DNA of 11,095 nt from Betaproteobacteria bacterium (GCA_009886305.1 QXZO01000109.1:1-11095); one strand, 5' to 3'. Shown: positions 1-7,741, counted from the stretch's first letter. A program made the numbers and translations. The notes: generated by a model from the letters alone, not told the origin.

Positions 1-902
1 GCTTGAGCATTCCAAACGGCATATGCTTCTTGCGGTATTTCAAAGGGGGGGTGAGGCCATCCCAAAGCGTCCCTGGTCGCCACTACTTCATCCTCTCCAA
101 GAGGGGCTCCATGTGATGAACCAGTATTTTGTTTCTTAGGCGACCCTTTTCCAATGATCGTCTTACAACAAATAAGTGTGGGCTTGTCGTTACTTGCTTT
201 CGCCCGAACAATTGCGGCATCTATTTGTTCTGGGTCATGCCCGTCAACGTCTGGTATTACATTCCATCCGTAGGACTCAAATCTTCGCGGCGTATCATCA
301 GAGAACCAGCTGCTCATATCACCTTTTTCTGAATCTATTGAGATACCGTTATCATCATAAAAAAGCACGAGTTTATTTAAACCTAGAGTCCCCGCTAGTG
401 AACATGCCTCGTGGGACACTCCCTCCATCAAGCAACCATCCCCGAGAAAAACATACGTGAAATGATTAATGATTTCATGATTTGGACGGTTAAAATCACA
501 AGATAAAACTTTTTCTGCGATCGCCATTCCTACTGCGTTAGCCACGCCTTGACCTAGCGGGCCCGTTGTGGTTTCCACGCCTGGCGTAACCCCATATTCA
601 GGATGTCCCGGGGTTTTCGAATGCAACTGCCTGAAGTTTTTAAGCTCCGATATACTCAGATCGTATCCCGACAAGTGCAACAACGAATACAAAAGCATTG
701 ATCCGTGACCGTTGGAAATAACAAATCGATCTCGATTCACCCAATTCGGGTTGTCTGGATTGTGCCTTAGATGTTTTTGCCAAAGAACCGCGGCAATATC
801 TGCCATACCCATAGGCATTCCTGGATGACCTGAGTTCGCTTGTTGCACCGCGTCCATTGCCAGCGCGCGAATCGCATCTGCATAATTTATATTTTTTGGC
901 AT
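1..902 (-). CDS. tkt: Transketolase, N-terminal 300 residues (cut by left window edge)
   Basis: Transketolase moves two-carbon ketol units between sugar phosphates in the cytoplasmic non-oxidative pentose phosphate pathway, using thiamine diphosphate (ThDP) and a divalent metal. Translating the minus strand from the ATG at 902-900 gives an open frame to the window edge, about 300 codons of a family of roughly 660. Visible landmarks are SGHPGMPMGMAD (His26, the same position as in E. coli TktA), NGHGSMLLYSLLHL, GVETTTGPLGQG, the ThDP/metal motif GDG near residue 154 followed by CLMEGVSHEACSLAG, and SHGAPLG with the second cofactor-contacting His. The start is set by alignment with E. coli TktA, which has the same N-terminal length. 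No clear Shine-Dalgarno sequence precedes it. It lies 145 bases downstream of ntrX on the same strand and may have its own promoter. The catalytic C-terminal half is outside the window. Confidence 0.96.
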   Translation of the reverse strand, partial: MPKNINYADAIRALAMDAVQQANSGHPGMPMGMADIAAVLWQKHLRHNPDNPNWVNRDRFVISNGHGSMLLYSLLHLSGYDLSISELKNFRQLHSKTPGHPEYGVTPGVETTTGPLGQGVANAVGMAIAEKVLSCDFNRPNHEIINHFTYVFLGDGCLMEGVSHEACSLAGTLGLNKLVLFYDDNGISIDSEKGDMSSWFSDDTPRRFESYGWNVIPDVDGHDPEQIDAAIVRAKASNDKPTLICCKTIIGKGSPKKQNTGSSHGAPLGEDEVVATRDALGWPHPPFEIPQEAYAVWNAQ

Positions 903-943
903 TGTTTTTACAACTTTATTCTTATCGATTTAAGGAGATCCAT

Positions 944-958
944 ACAGCATATTGCTGT
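944..958. repeat. Perfect short palindrome upstream of tkt
   Basis: The sequence ACAGCA-TAT-TGCTGT is a perfect 6-base inverted repeat around a 3-base centre, 42 bases upstream of the tkt start codon, in the 145-base gap between ntrX and tkt. Its size and symmetry would suit a dimeric regulator, but it matches no operator I recognise; LexA half-sites have the opposite polarity. It has no adjacent T-run, so it is not an intrinsic terminator. A second weaker repeat, TGGTTC...GAACCA, sits at 958-980. A palindrome of this size can arise by chance. Confidence 0.3.
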
Positions 959-1047
959 GGTTCTTTGCTACCACGAACCAAGGGCGTTATTTTATCTCAA
1001 CGACCGCATAGCGTCTTGTTGACTGAGAAGTATGTATAAATTTCAAC

Positions 1048-2298
1048 TTAATTTGAATCCTCATTTTTACGAGACGTTTTAATTCCTAACTGCTTTAACT
1101 TACGGTAAAGGTGAGTTCGTTCAATGCCTGCCTGATTTGCTACCCGAGACATATTCCCCCCCTCTTTTGCTAAGTGATACTCTAAATATTGTTTATCAAA
1201 CATCTCGCGTGCAGATCGATAATCTTTCTCAAAATCCCATGACGAGGCCTCCAGACTTATCTCCTGAGCTGCGTTTTCTAAGACTTGCGTTAGATCGTTG
1301 ACCCCTATTTCCTCTCCGACCGCGAATTGGGCGCTTGATAGAACAACGGCACTCAGTTGGCTTAAGTTGGCTGGCCAATCATGAGATCTCAACGTATTGA
1401 GCGCTGCCACAGAGAAGGATTTAGCAGGATATTTATGAAAAAGAACCGCCTTCGAGATTTCAATAACGTCATCGATCCTATCCTTCAATGGCGGCACATT
1501 CACTATCGTTTCGGACATTAACTCATAAAGTCTTATGTCGAACTGATTTTGCGAAACTAATCCACTTAAACGCGTAGTAGACGAGGCTATTAAGCGTATG
1601 CCAGCCTCTTTAAGGCTTCCCCACTTTGCGACCAGGTCAAGTTGTTGGCTTTTCTCTAATGTCCCGATATCTCGAAGAAACATTACACCATCCCTACTTA
1701 TCTCGACTAATTGCTCGCACTTAAGCTCATACTCCCGTGGCCCTGAAATAACAACCCAAGGTTTGTTTACATGCTTCAATAGCCTGGCGCACTGATCTGC
1801 CCCAGATCCGGGCGCCTCTAAAAACAGTACAGGCACAGAAGTTTTCGTTAGTGCTTCGCACTTTCGTTTTAGATTTAGCGCTGTTTCGGTTTTTCCTAAA
1901 GTAACGTAAACGGGCTCACGAGTACTATCCCTTGATTGATCTCTTAGAGCTGCAGATACGGTTGATAAAAGTTTTTGCAGTGCAACGGGTTTTTCTAAAA
2001 ATGAATATGCCCCTATACGCGTTGCCTCTACGGCCGTGTCAATGGTGCCGTGTCCCGACATCATAATGACTGGCATCGTCATAAGACCAGAGGAAGCCCA
2101 TTCTTTCAATAAACTGACGCCATCAATATCAGGCATCCAAATATCTAATAAAACAAGCTCTGGTCTGTCTGTCATGAACATCGCTCTGGCCTGCGTCGCG
2201 TTTTCTGCGACGGATACCTGGTGGCCTTCCTCTTTCAAGATTTCCGAGAGTAATTCACGAATCCCTATTTCATCGTCCACTACAAGAATTTTGCTCAT
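1048..2298 (-). CDS. ntrX: NtrX-type response regulator with a degenerate AAA+ domain
   Basis: Response regulator, 416 residues, partner of the kinase encoded just upstream. Residues 1-120 are a normal receiver: acidic pair D8-D9, phospho-acceptor D52 in LLDIWMPDIDG, S81 in MMSGHGT and K103 in LEKP. Residues about 130-345 align with the AAA+ core of NtrC-family enhancer-binding proteins but are decayed. The Walker A site reads APGSGADQ where GxxGxGKE is expected, so the nucleotide-binding Lys is Ala. The Walker B site reads VMFLRDIG instead of LFLDEIG. The segment between them is about 30 residues short and contains no ELFGHEKGAFTGA stretch. Later family landmarks survive: VPPLKDRIDDV and HDWPANLSQL. 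Residues 375-407 are a Fis-type helix-turn-helix (GNMSRVANQAGIERTHLYRKLKQLGI), close to NtrX of other Proteobacteria. It begins 2 bases after ntrY ends, with no clear Shine-Dalgarno sequence, so translation is probably coupled. It probably binds DNA on phosphorylation and acts without sigma-54; that part is inference. Confidence 0.9.
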   Translation of the reverse strand: MSKILVVDDEIGIRELLSEILKEEGHQVSVAENATQARAMFMTDRPELVLLDIWMPDIDGVSLLKEWASSGLMTMPVIMMSGHGTIDTAVEATRIGAYSFLEKPVALQKLLSTVSAALRDQSRDSTREPVYVTLGKTETALNLKRKCEALTKTSVPVLFLEAPGSGADQCARLLKHVNKPWVVISGPREYELKCEQLVEISRDGVMFLRDIGTLEKSQQLDLVAKWGSLKEAGIRLIASSTTRLSGLVSQNQFDIRLYELMSETIVNVPPLKDRIDDVIEISKAVLFHKYPAKSFSVAALNTLRSHDWPANLSQLSAVVLSSAQFAVGEEIGVNDLTQVLENAAQEISLEASSWDFEKDYRSAREMFDKQYLEYHLAKEGGNMSRVANQAGIERTHLYRKLKQLGIKTSRKNEDSN

Positions 2299-2300
2299 TT

Positions 2301-4472
2301 TTAAACCGTTTTTTTCAAGATTTTAGGAGTTTTAATTGTGTGCGAAAGCGGCAACCTTATTTCAATCTCAGCCCCAACGTCACCATTGCTTATCGAGACA
2401 CTCCCGTCATGTTCCTCAACAATTTTTCTCACTATGGCAAGGCCTAGACCTGTACCTTTGGCTTTTGTCGTGTAATAAGGGTCAAAAGCTCGATCTATCA
2501 CCTCATTTGAGAGCCCTGGGCCATTGTCCTGGATCCTTATGTAGGTAGAGTCTGAAGTCACGGCCGTCTCGATTAAAATTTGTGGACTATGGTGTGCGAC
2601 TAATGCCTGCTCAGAATTCTGAATTAAATTATGCAGTACTTGGCGGAGTTTTCCTGTGTCACCCCAAAGAAATATCTCTGAGCTATCCAATCTCGTCTCT
2701 ATTGCCACCGTGGTGGCTCGATATAACTCAATAACATCCAAAACCAGTTCATTAACATCTACTAGTTCTGACTTACGGTCAGGATTCCTAGAGTATTGAT
2801 TAAAAGCATTAACCATCCCTTTAAGAGCAGCAACCTGGTCAACTATCGTTTTTATCGATCGCTCCAACATCGCAGCATCAGCGTCATCCAATTTGGGCCC
2901 CAATCGATGTGTTAGTCGTTCCGCGGAAAGCTGAATTGGTGTGAGTGGATTTTTTATCTCATGAGCAAGCCGCTGAGCAACCTCTCCCCAAAGAGCTGAT
3001 CTTTGCGCTTGTAGCAAGTTAGTTACGTCATCAAAAACCACAATAAACCCGGGTAACTCACCTCCACTGAGGGTCGAGATCCGAACCAAAAGCACTTTTT
3101 TCGAACCATCAACAAATATTTCTATTTGACGTTCTGATTTTGTTTCCGTGGATTCTGATAATCCATCCTTGATTAGTCTTCTCATGGAATCTAAACCCGT
3201 AGGATTAGACTCTCCTGTGGATAATGCATCTTCTAATGTCTGGCCGAGTATCTCCTCCGCGCTTGGGTTATATGCACGTAGGTCGAGCCGCTCATCGAAA
3301 GTCAATACGCCCGCGGACAATGTCTCAAGGATGCTCGACAAGTAAGCGTTCGCCTGAGTGAGTGCTTTTTCATGCTTCTCCGCAGCATCCTTTGCCTCTG
3401 AAAGTTGCCCCGTCATCACACTAAACGATTCGGTCAAGAACCCAAGTTCATCGCGCCTATTAATTGGAGCCCTCTGACTATAATCTCCTTTTGCCACCGC
3501 TCGAGTCCCTGCAGCCAAAAAGCCTAAAGGCGCCGAAAGTCGATTGCTGAACATAACGGCCAACAGCACCACAGAAAACAACGCCAGCCCTAAGGATAAG
3601 GTAAGCGCTAGCGTGTAGAGCCGTTGAAGGCCGTATCTCGATAATGAAAGCTCCTGGTAATCACGGTAGGCCTCTTGAACCATTGCCGCGTCACGGGCTA
3701 ATCTTTCTGGCACCAACTGTGTTACTTGCAGAATTTGCATCTCTGCTTCCAAATGATTAATAGGGACAATTACCCTTAATAACAGTCCGACATCCTCATC
3801 TTGCTCAATGCCTGCGTAATTTTGTTGAAGTTGCGCTTGCCGCAACATAGTTTGTGTAGGCGCGAGCGGTATGAAGGAATCTGTTCCGGAATTAGACGAC
3901 GCCACTACTTCTCCTGTGGTCGTAAAAAGAGTGGCCTCGCTAATTGCGGCCTGATCTCTCAAACTATCTATTGAAGCAACTTGGGTCGCGGTGCTTTGAT
4001 AAGATAAACTTACGGCCATTGAGTCTGCTTTGTTCTGCAGCTCTCCTAAACCATTTTCCAAGTTTGCCCGGCCTAGATTTAACCCCCCCTCAAGCGCACT
4101 ATCTACTCGAATATCGAACCAAGATTCAATTGACCCGGCCAAGAACTGGACCGAAATGCCATACATGACCGCACCTGGAACCAGCGACACAAGAACAAAT
4201 ACGAGTATCAAACGAACGGTCAATTTAGAACCAAAAACTCCGGCACGATAACGCCTGACAGTAACTAAAAGCTGTGCGCCGACTAATATCATCAGTACAA
4301 CAATAAGAGCCACACCGACTCCCAACAACACTGGGAGCTCATTAAAGACGTCGCTAGTTGTCGTTATTTGCGTCGACAGTAAATAAAGCAAGTAAATGCC
4401 GAAGCCCAACGACACCGTGACGATAGCAGTAAGCGTTGTTTTTTTTATGCTCTGGTTTAAATTGAGCTTCAT
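2301..4472 (-). CDS. ntrY: NtrY-type membrane sensor histidine kinase
   Basis: Sensor kinase of the NtrYX two-component system, 723 residues from the chosen start. Three N-terminal membrane helices lie at about 13-33, 46-69 and 83-106. They are followed by an extracytoplasmic domain (about 107-284), a fourth helix (about 285-308), HAMP (about 308-357), a PAS domain (about 375-490), the dimerisation/phospho-acceptor domain with H504 in RLAHEIKNPLTPIQLSAERL, and a complete ATPase domain: N-box HNLIQNS (N615/N619), G1 DNGPGL (649), F-box FDPYYTTK (663) and G2 GTGLGLAI (673). Every kinase motif is intact, unlike its partner NtrX. An in-frame ATG at 4514 would add 14 residues, but I prefer the ATG at 4472. 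It overlaps the stop of the preceding gene as TGATG, typical of translational coupling, and begins MKLNLNQS just before the first helix. The ligand is unknown; NtrYX systems are linked to nitrogen, redox or envelope responses in other Proteobacteria. Confidence 0.94.
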   Translation of the reverse strand: MKLNLNQSIKKTTLTAIVTVSLGFGIYLLYLLSTQITTTSDVFNELPVLLGVGVALIVVLMILVGAQLLVTVRRYRAGVFGSKLTVRLILVFVLVSLVPGAVMYGISVQFLAGSIESWFDIRVDSALEGGLNLGRANLENGLGELQNKADSMAVSLSYQSTATQVASIDSLRDQAAISEATLFTTTGEVVASSNSGTDSFIPLAPTQTMLRQAQLQQNYAGIEQDEDVGLLLRVIVPINHLEAEMQILQVTQLVPERLARDAAMVQEAYRDYQELSLSRYGLQRLYTLALTLSLGLALFSVVLLAVMFSNRLSAPLGFLAAGTRAVAKGDYSQRAPINRRDELGFLTESFSVMTGQLSEAKDAAEKHEKALTQANAYLSSILETLSAGVLTFDERLDLRAYNPSAEEILGQTLEDALSTGESNPTGLDSMRRLIKDGLSESTETKSERQIEIFVDGSKKVLLVRISTLSGGELPGFIVVFDDVTNLLQAQRSALWGEVAQRLAHEIKNPLTPIQLSAERLTHRLGPKLDDADAAMLERSIKTIVDQVAALKGMVNAFNQYSRNPDRKSELVDVNELVLDVIELYRATTVAIETRLDSSEIFLWGDTGKLRQVLHNLIQNSEQALVAHHSPQILIETAVTSDSTYIRIQDNGPGLSNEVIDRAFDPYYTTKAKGTGLGLAIVRKIVEEHDGSVSISNGDVGAEIEIRLPLSHTIKTPKILKKTV

Positions 4473-5053
4473 CACTCCATAACCCAGCGATACCATGGGG
4501 ACGACACCTCCCATTTATCAGACTCCAAAGCTTCCAACTGAAGGGCGCTAGGCAGTCCTCCAGCCTCCAACCTTAAGCGCACTTGAGCTTCATACTCCAC
4601 CTCAGGTTGTAATTGCTCCGCGTTAAATACAGCTAGATCAGACACCACGCCAGCAGCGGTTAACGCCTGTTCAAGAGTATCAAAACTAGCGTCACGCCCC
4701 CTGAGCTTATCCTTTATATGATATTGCCGAGTAAGCGCACTAAAAGCCAACCTGTAAGGCAACGATGTTTCAACCACAGTTTGATCCCAGATATTCCATC
4801 TTTGTTGAATAACATTAAAGTCAAGCACAAAAGGAAGGGTTACACCTTTATGAAGAGCCTCTTGAATAATTGGACTTAGATCAATGTTAAATGTCGCGTC
4901 TAAAGAAAACGTAGCATCTTTCTGCTCTAATTTTACAGACTGAACGATAATGCCGTCGGCAATCGCAAGCGTTGCAAACGAGCTTAAAATAATCAATCGC
5001 AGCACCGTAGCAATTAAATTATTGTTTCTCGAAAAGTGCGTGAAAAAATCCAT
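4472..5053 (-). CDS. DUF4390 family exported protein
   Basis: Protein of 193 residues that I assign to the DUF4390 family from its size, its place between rsmB and ntrY, and landmarks such as LPFVLDFNVIQQRWNIWD and LPYRLAFSALTRQYHI. Function is unknown. The N-terminus looks like a signal peptide: a polar start, a hydrophobic core at about 13-31 and a plausible AIA|D cleavage at residue 32, so the mature protein is probably periplasmic. The rest is soluble, with alternating polar and non-polar stretches that suggest beta-strands. The ATG at 5053 lies inside rsmB (35-base overlap). No other Met occurs before the C-terminus, but a GTG at codon 17 would give a shorter signal peptide and remains possible. 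The stop shares one base with the ntrY start (TGATG). The coupling suggests a partner for the periplasmic part of NtrY; this is inference from context only. Confidence 0.85.
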   Translation of the reverse strand: MDFFTHFSRNNNLIATVLRLIILSSFATLAIADGIIVQSVKLEQKDATFSLDATFNIDLSPIIQEALHKGVTLPFVLDFNVIQQRWNIWDQTVVETSLPYRLAFSALTRQYHIKDKLRGRDASFDTLEQALTAAGVVSDLAVFNAEQLQPEVEYEAQVRLRLEAGGLPSALQLEALESDKWEVSSPWYRWVME

Positions 5054-6287
5054 CGTGATTATCGGTAGGTAATATCAAGTGACCATTGTGTACTGCGTAT
5101 GTTGAATCAATCTTTGCGTCTGACTGCTCTTTCAAAAACCATTTCACTTGCTTTTCATTTTCCTCGGGAAATATTGAGCATGTTGTGTATAGCAATTTAC
5201 CACCCTTCACTAGAACCTTCCAGGCTGCACTTAACAAAGAGCGCTGTTGCTTTACAAAACTATCAATATCCTTTTCTCGTCTTATCCATTTAACATCTGG
5301 ATGTCTCCGAACAACGCCCGATGCACTGCATGGCACATCAAGCAAAATACGATCGTATTCTTCTCCCTCCCACCAAGTGTCTGTGTCACTCATGTCCGCC
5401 ACCAACGTTTTAGCAGTTAAGCAGAGACGACGTAAATTTTCTTCCACTCTCATTAATCTTTTTGGGTCTTTGTCTGCAGCGGTTACACACACATCCTCTA
5501 ACTCGAGAATGTGACACGTTTTTCCCCCGGGTGCAGCGCAGGCATCTAGTACACGTTGTCCGGGCCGCAAGTCCAGTCGCGTTGCGGTCGTTTGAGCACC
5601 GACGTCCTGGACAGAAACTAGCCCTTCGAAGAAACCTGGAATTTGGTATACGGAAACTGGTTGGCTCAAAATAACCGCAGCAGGCGCACCAATATGCTCA
5701 GGTCTTCTCCACTGTATTTTTTCATCATCTAGCAAACGTAAATATTTTTCTAACGACGTAGATCGCGTATTTACTCTTAGCGCCAAGTTCGGATGTTGAA
5801 GATTAGTAAAAAAAATATCGTTCGCTTGGTCCGGATAATCTTGACGAACTTTATTTACCCACCACGCTTGGTGCTGCAGATTTGCCACGTCATCATCGGA
5901 AGCTTTTTTTTTAATTTTAGACTGTTGTCTCAGGTAATTACGAAGCACGGCATTTACTAAACCCGACAATTTACCATAGCCCATTTGCTTCGCTGAAGAA
6001 ACGGCTGCATTAACTACAGCATGGTTTGCAGAGCGGCTATATTCGATCAAATAAATACTAATGAGTAACAAATTTACTAGTCCATTCGGTCGCTTTGCAA
6101 CCAAACTGTCTAGCGAAAATTCCAGATATCCTAAATAACGTAAGGCGCCATAAACCGTGTTCTTAACTACCGCTCGATCGTTGTTGGAGCCTAATTTCTC
6201 CAGCTCCTGAGGAAAAACGGTTTTAAGGCTTTGGCCCAATTTAACTCTTGATAAACATGCCTGAGAAACAAGCTGAATATCAATCAT
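5019..6287 (-). CDS. rsmB: 16S rRNA (cytosine-967-C5)-methyltransferase RsmB
   Basis: SAM-dependent RNA methyltransferase that makes m5C at position 967 of 16S rRNA. It has 422 residues, against 429 in E. coli. Residues 1-125 form the NusB-like RNA-binding domain (RAVVKNTVYGALRYLGYLEF, NHAVVNAAVSSAKQMG). Residues about 145-420 form the Rossmann methyltransferase: SAM motif VLDACAAPGGKT at 247-257, ADKD at 271, DVPCSASG at 317 with Cys320, and YTTCSIFPEEN with Cys370. The two cysteines match the pair needed by RNA m5C methyltransferases, one as nucleophile and one for product release. The gene starts 9 bases after the fmt stop, and its 3' end contains the start of the DUF4390 gene. A run of nine A (coding strand) at 5904-5912, encoding part of KIKKK, could cause slippage, but the frame is intact as read. 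Confidence 0.96.
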   Translation of the reverse strand: MIDIQLVSQACLSRVKLGQSLKTVFPQELEKLGSNNDRAVVKNTVYGALRYLGYLEFSLDSLVAKRPNGLVNLLLISIYLIEYSRSANHAVVNAAVSSAKQMGYGKLSGLVNAVLRNYLRQQSKIKKKASDDDVANLQHQAWWVNKVRQDYPDQANDIFFTNLQHPNLALRVNTRSTSLEKYLRLLDDEKIQWRRPEHIGAPAAVILSQPVSVYQIPGFFEGLVSVQDVGAQTTATRLDLRPGQRVLDACAAPGGKTCHILELEDVCVTAADKDPKRLMRVEENLRRLCLTAKTLVADMSDTDTWWEGEEYDRILLDVPCSASGVVRRHPDVKWIRREKDIDSFVKQQRSLLSAAWKVLVKGGKLLYTTCSIFPEENEKQVKWFLKEQSDAKIDSTYAVHNGHLILPTDNHDGFFHALFEKQ

Positions 6288-6296
6288 ATTTCGCTA

Positions 6297-7226
6297 CTAT
6301 TTAAATTCATGCCCTACTTTCAAATTAGTGGCATTTACATATGCTAACGCCGAGCACTTTTTGGCTCCGGCCTTTTGAAGAGAAAAGACCTTTAGCACTC
6401 CACTACCACACGCGACTACAAAACCATCCTGCATCAACTCAATTATTGAGCCTGGCGCATCGTGTATGCTATTGTCATCTAGTACGGTGGTTTCCCACAA
6501 TTTAGTGCGAACATCTCCGAAAAAAGTGAAGGCACCAGGAACTGGGTTCATCGCTCGTACCAAAAGATTTATGTCGGACGCATTGGCCGACCAAGCAATC
6601 CGTGCATCGCCAGTCAATATTTTACGGGCATAAGTTGCATGAAGATCTTCTTGAGGTGTTGGCATATTTTCGTCGCCCAAGTCAGTTAGCGACTTTATCA
6701 ATGCCTCAGCTCCAAGGTGAGCCAACTTGTCATGGAGCGTGCCTGACGTATCTCTGGCATCAATCTGTATACGGCTTTGAAAAAGAACCGGTCCTGTATC
6801 AAGCCCCTCTGCCATCTGCATGATACAGACGCCCGTTTCATTATCACCGGCCATGATGGCTCGCTGAATTGGCGCGGCGCCTCGCCATCGAGGCAATAAA
6901 GACGCATGAACGTTGATGCACCCAAAACGGAAGGCGTTCAACATAGACTGGGGAACAATCTGTCCAAATGCCACTACGATCATTAGGTCTGCATTCACAC
7001 CGCGGACCTTTTTCAGCACTTCTGACGACTTTAAACTAGCAGGCTGGTAAGTTTCTAAACCAAGGGCGATTGCCGCTCGTTTAACGTCACTCGATAACAT
7101 CGACATACCGCGACCCGCTCGCCGATCTGGCTGTGTTATGACCAGTGGGATGTGGTGACCAGCCTTTACAAGTGAATTTAAACTAACCACCGAAAAGGCC
7201 GGGGTTCCAGCGAAAATAATTTTCAT
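6297..7226 (-). CDS. fmt: Methionyl-tRNA formyltransferase
   Basis: Transfers a formyl group from 10-formyltetrahydrofolate to the amino group of Met on initiator tRNA, in the cytoplasm. It has 309 residues, close to the E. coli enzyme (315). The N-terminal Rossmann domain opens with MKIIFAGTPAFSV. The loop RRAGRGMSMLSSDVK near residue 35-49 corresponds to the tRNA-contacting insertion. Catalytic residues are present: N105 and H107 in CINVHASLLPRWRGAAPIQ, and D143 in AEGLDTGPVLF. Residues about 205-309 form the smaller C-terminal beta-barrel domain that holds tRNA. The start overlaps the def stop by 4 bases (ATGA), which fixes the start and implies coupling. The gene ends with two tandem TAG codons. 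Confidence 0.97.
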   Translation of the reverse strand: MKIIFAGTPAFSVVSLNSLVKAGHHIPLVITQPDRRAGRGMSMLSSDVKRAAIALGLETYQPASLKSSEVLKKVRGVNADLMIVVAFGQIVPQSMLNAFRFGCINVHASLLPRWRGAAPIQRAIMAGDNETGVCIMQMAEGLDTGPVLFQSRIQIDARDTSGTLHDKLAHLGAEALIKSLTDLGDENMPTPQEDLHATYARKILTGDARIAWSANASDINLLVRAMNPVPGAFTFFGDVRTKLWETTVLDDNSIHDAPGSIIELMQDGFVVACGSGVLKVFSLQKAGAKKCSALAYVNATNLKVGHEFK

Positions 7227-7741
7227 GTCGCCTCTCGTTGATCGAGGCCTCTTTGATTTTTTCTTAATTTTTTTATGATGCGATCTTGCTTTAGGCGCGA
7301 TAAATATTCAACAAAGATCTTCCCATCTAAATGGTCAATTTCATGTTGTATGCATACAGAAAGAAGTCCCGTGGCTTCTATATTGATCAATTCGTCTTTA
7401 GTGTTTAACGCCTGAACCATTATTCTCTCTGATCGTTCGACCTGATCGTATACGCCCGGGACGCTCAAGCAACCCTCTTCGAACAAGACTTTTCCCTCTT
7501 TCAATTGAATTTCAGGATTAATTAAGACTAATAGATCATCACGTGCGTCGGAGATATCAATTACAATTACTCTTTCAGACACATTTACCTGGGTTGCGGC
7601 AAGACCAATACCAGAAGCTGAGTACATCGTTTCAGCCATATCAGCGACAAGCTGTCGAATCACCTCTCCAACGTGCGCCACAGGTTTTGCAGGAATATGT
7701 AGTCTATCGTCCGGATGCTGCAGTATGTTCAAAATACTCAT
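7223..7741 (-). CDS. def: Peptide deformylase
   Basis: Metalloenzyme that removes the formyl group from the N-terminal Met of new proteins. It has 172 residues, normal for the family. All three signature motifs are present: GIGLAATQ (44-51), EGCLS (89-93) and QHEIDHLDG (132-140). Metal ligands are C91, H133 and H137, and the catalytic acid/base is E134. It opens as type 1 deformylases do, MSILNILQHPDDRLH. It is first in the minus-strand operon and shares 4 bases with fmt. No purine-rich Shine-Dalgarno sequence is obvious before the ATG (the upstream bases read GTTAAAAACAG). A lone -10-like TATGAT on the minus strand at 7761-7756 would leave a leader of only about a dozen bases and has no good -35 partner. 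Confidence 0.97.
   Translation of the reverse strand: MSILNILQHPDDRLHIPAKPVAHVGEVIRQLVADMAETMYSASGIGLAATQVNVSERVIVIDISDARDDLLVLINPEIQLKEGKVLFEEGCLSVPGVYDQVERSERIMVQALNTKDELINIEATGLLSVCIQHEIDHLDGKIFVEYLSRLKQDRIIKKLRKNQRGLDQREAT

Noticed and set aside
129..460. Two overlapping plus-strand open frames (67 and 94 codons)
   Set aside because: Both are antisense to the strongly conserved transketolase sequence and have no protein-like features.
932..941. AAGGAGATCC on the plus strand as a ribosome binding site
   Set aside because: No plus-strand start codon with a reasonable frame follows; the downstream sequence is the noncoding ntrX-tkt gap and then the 3' end of ntrX.
4473..4514. Longer NtrY start at the ATG at 4514, adding 14 residues
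   Set aside because: It would overlap the DUF4390 gene by 43 bases. The downstream ATG overlapping its stop (TGATG) is the more usual arrangement and sits right before the first membrane helix. The longer form is not excluded.
5086..5514. 142-codon open frame on the plus strand
   Set aside because: It lies wholly opposite rsmB, whose catalytic motifs are intact on the minus strand. It shows no recognisable domain and no ribosome binding site.
6698..6925. 75-codon minus-strand frame overlapping fmt in another frame
   Set aside because: It sits inside the fmt catalytic region on the same strand but out of frame; fmt residues there are conserved, so this is a shadow.
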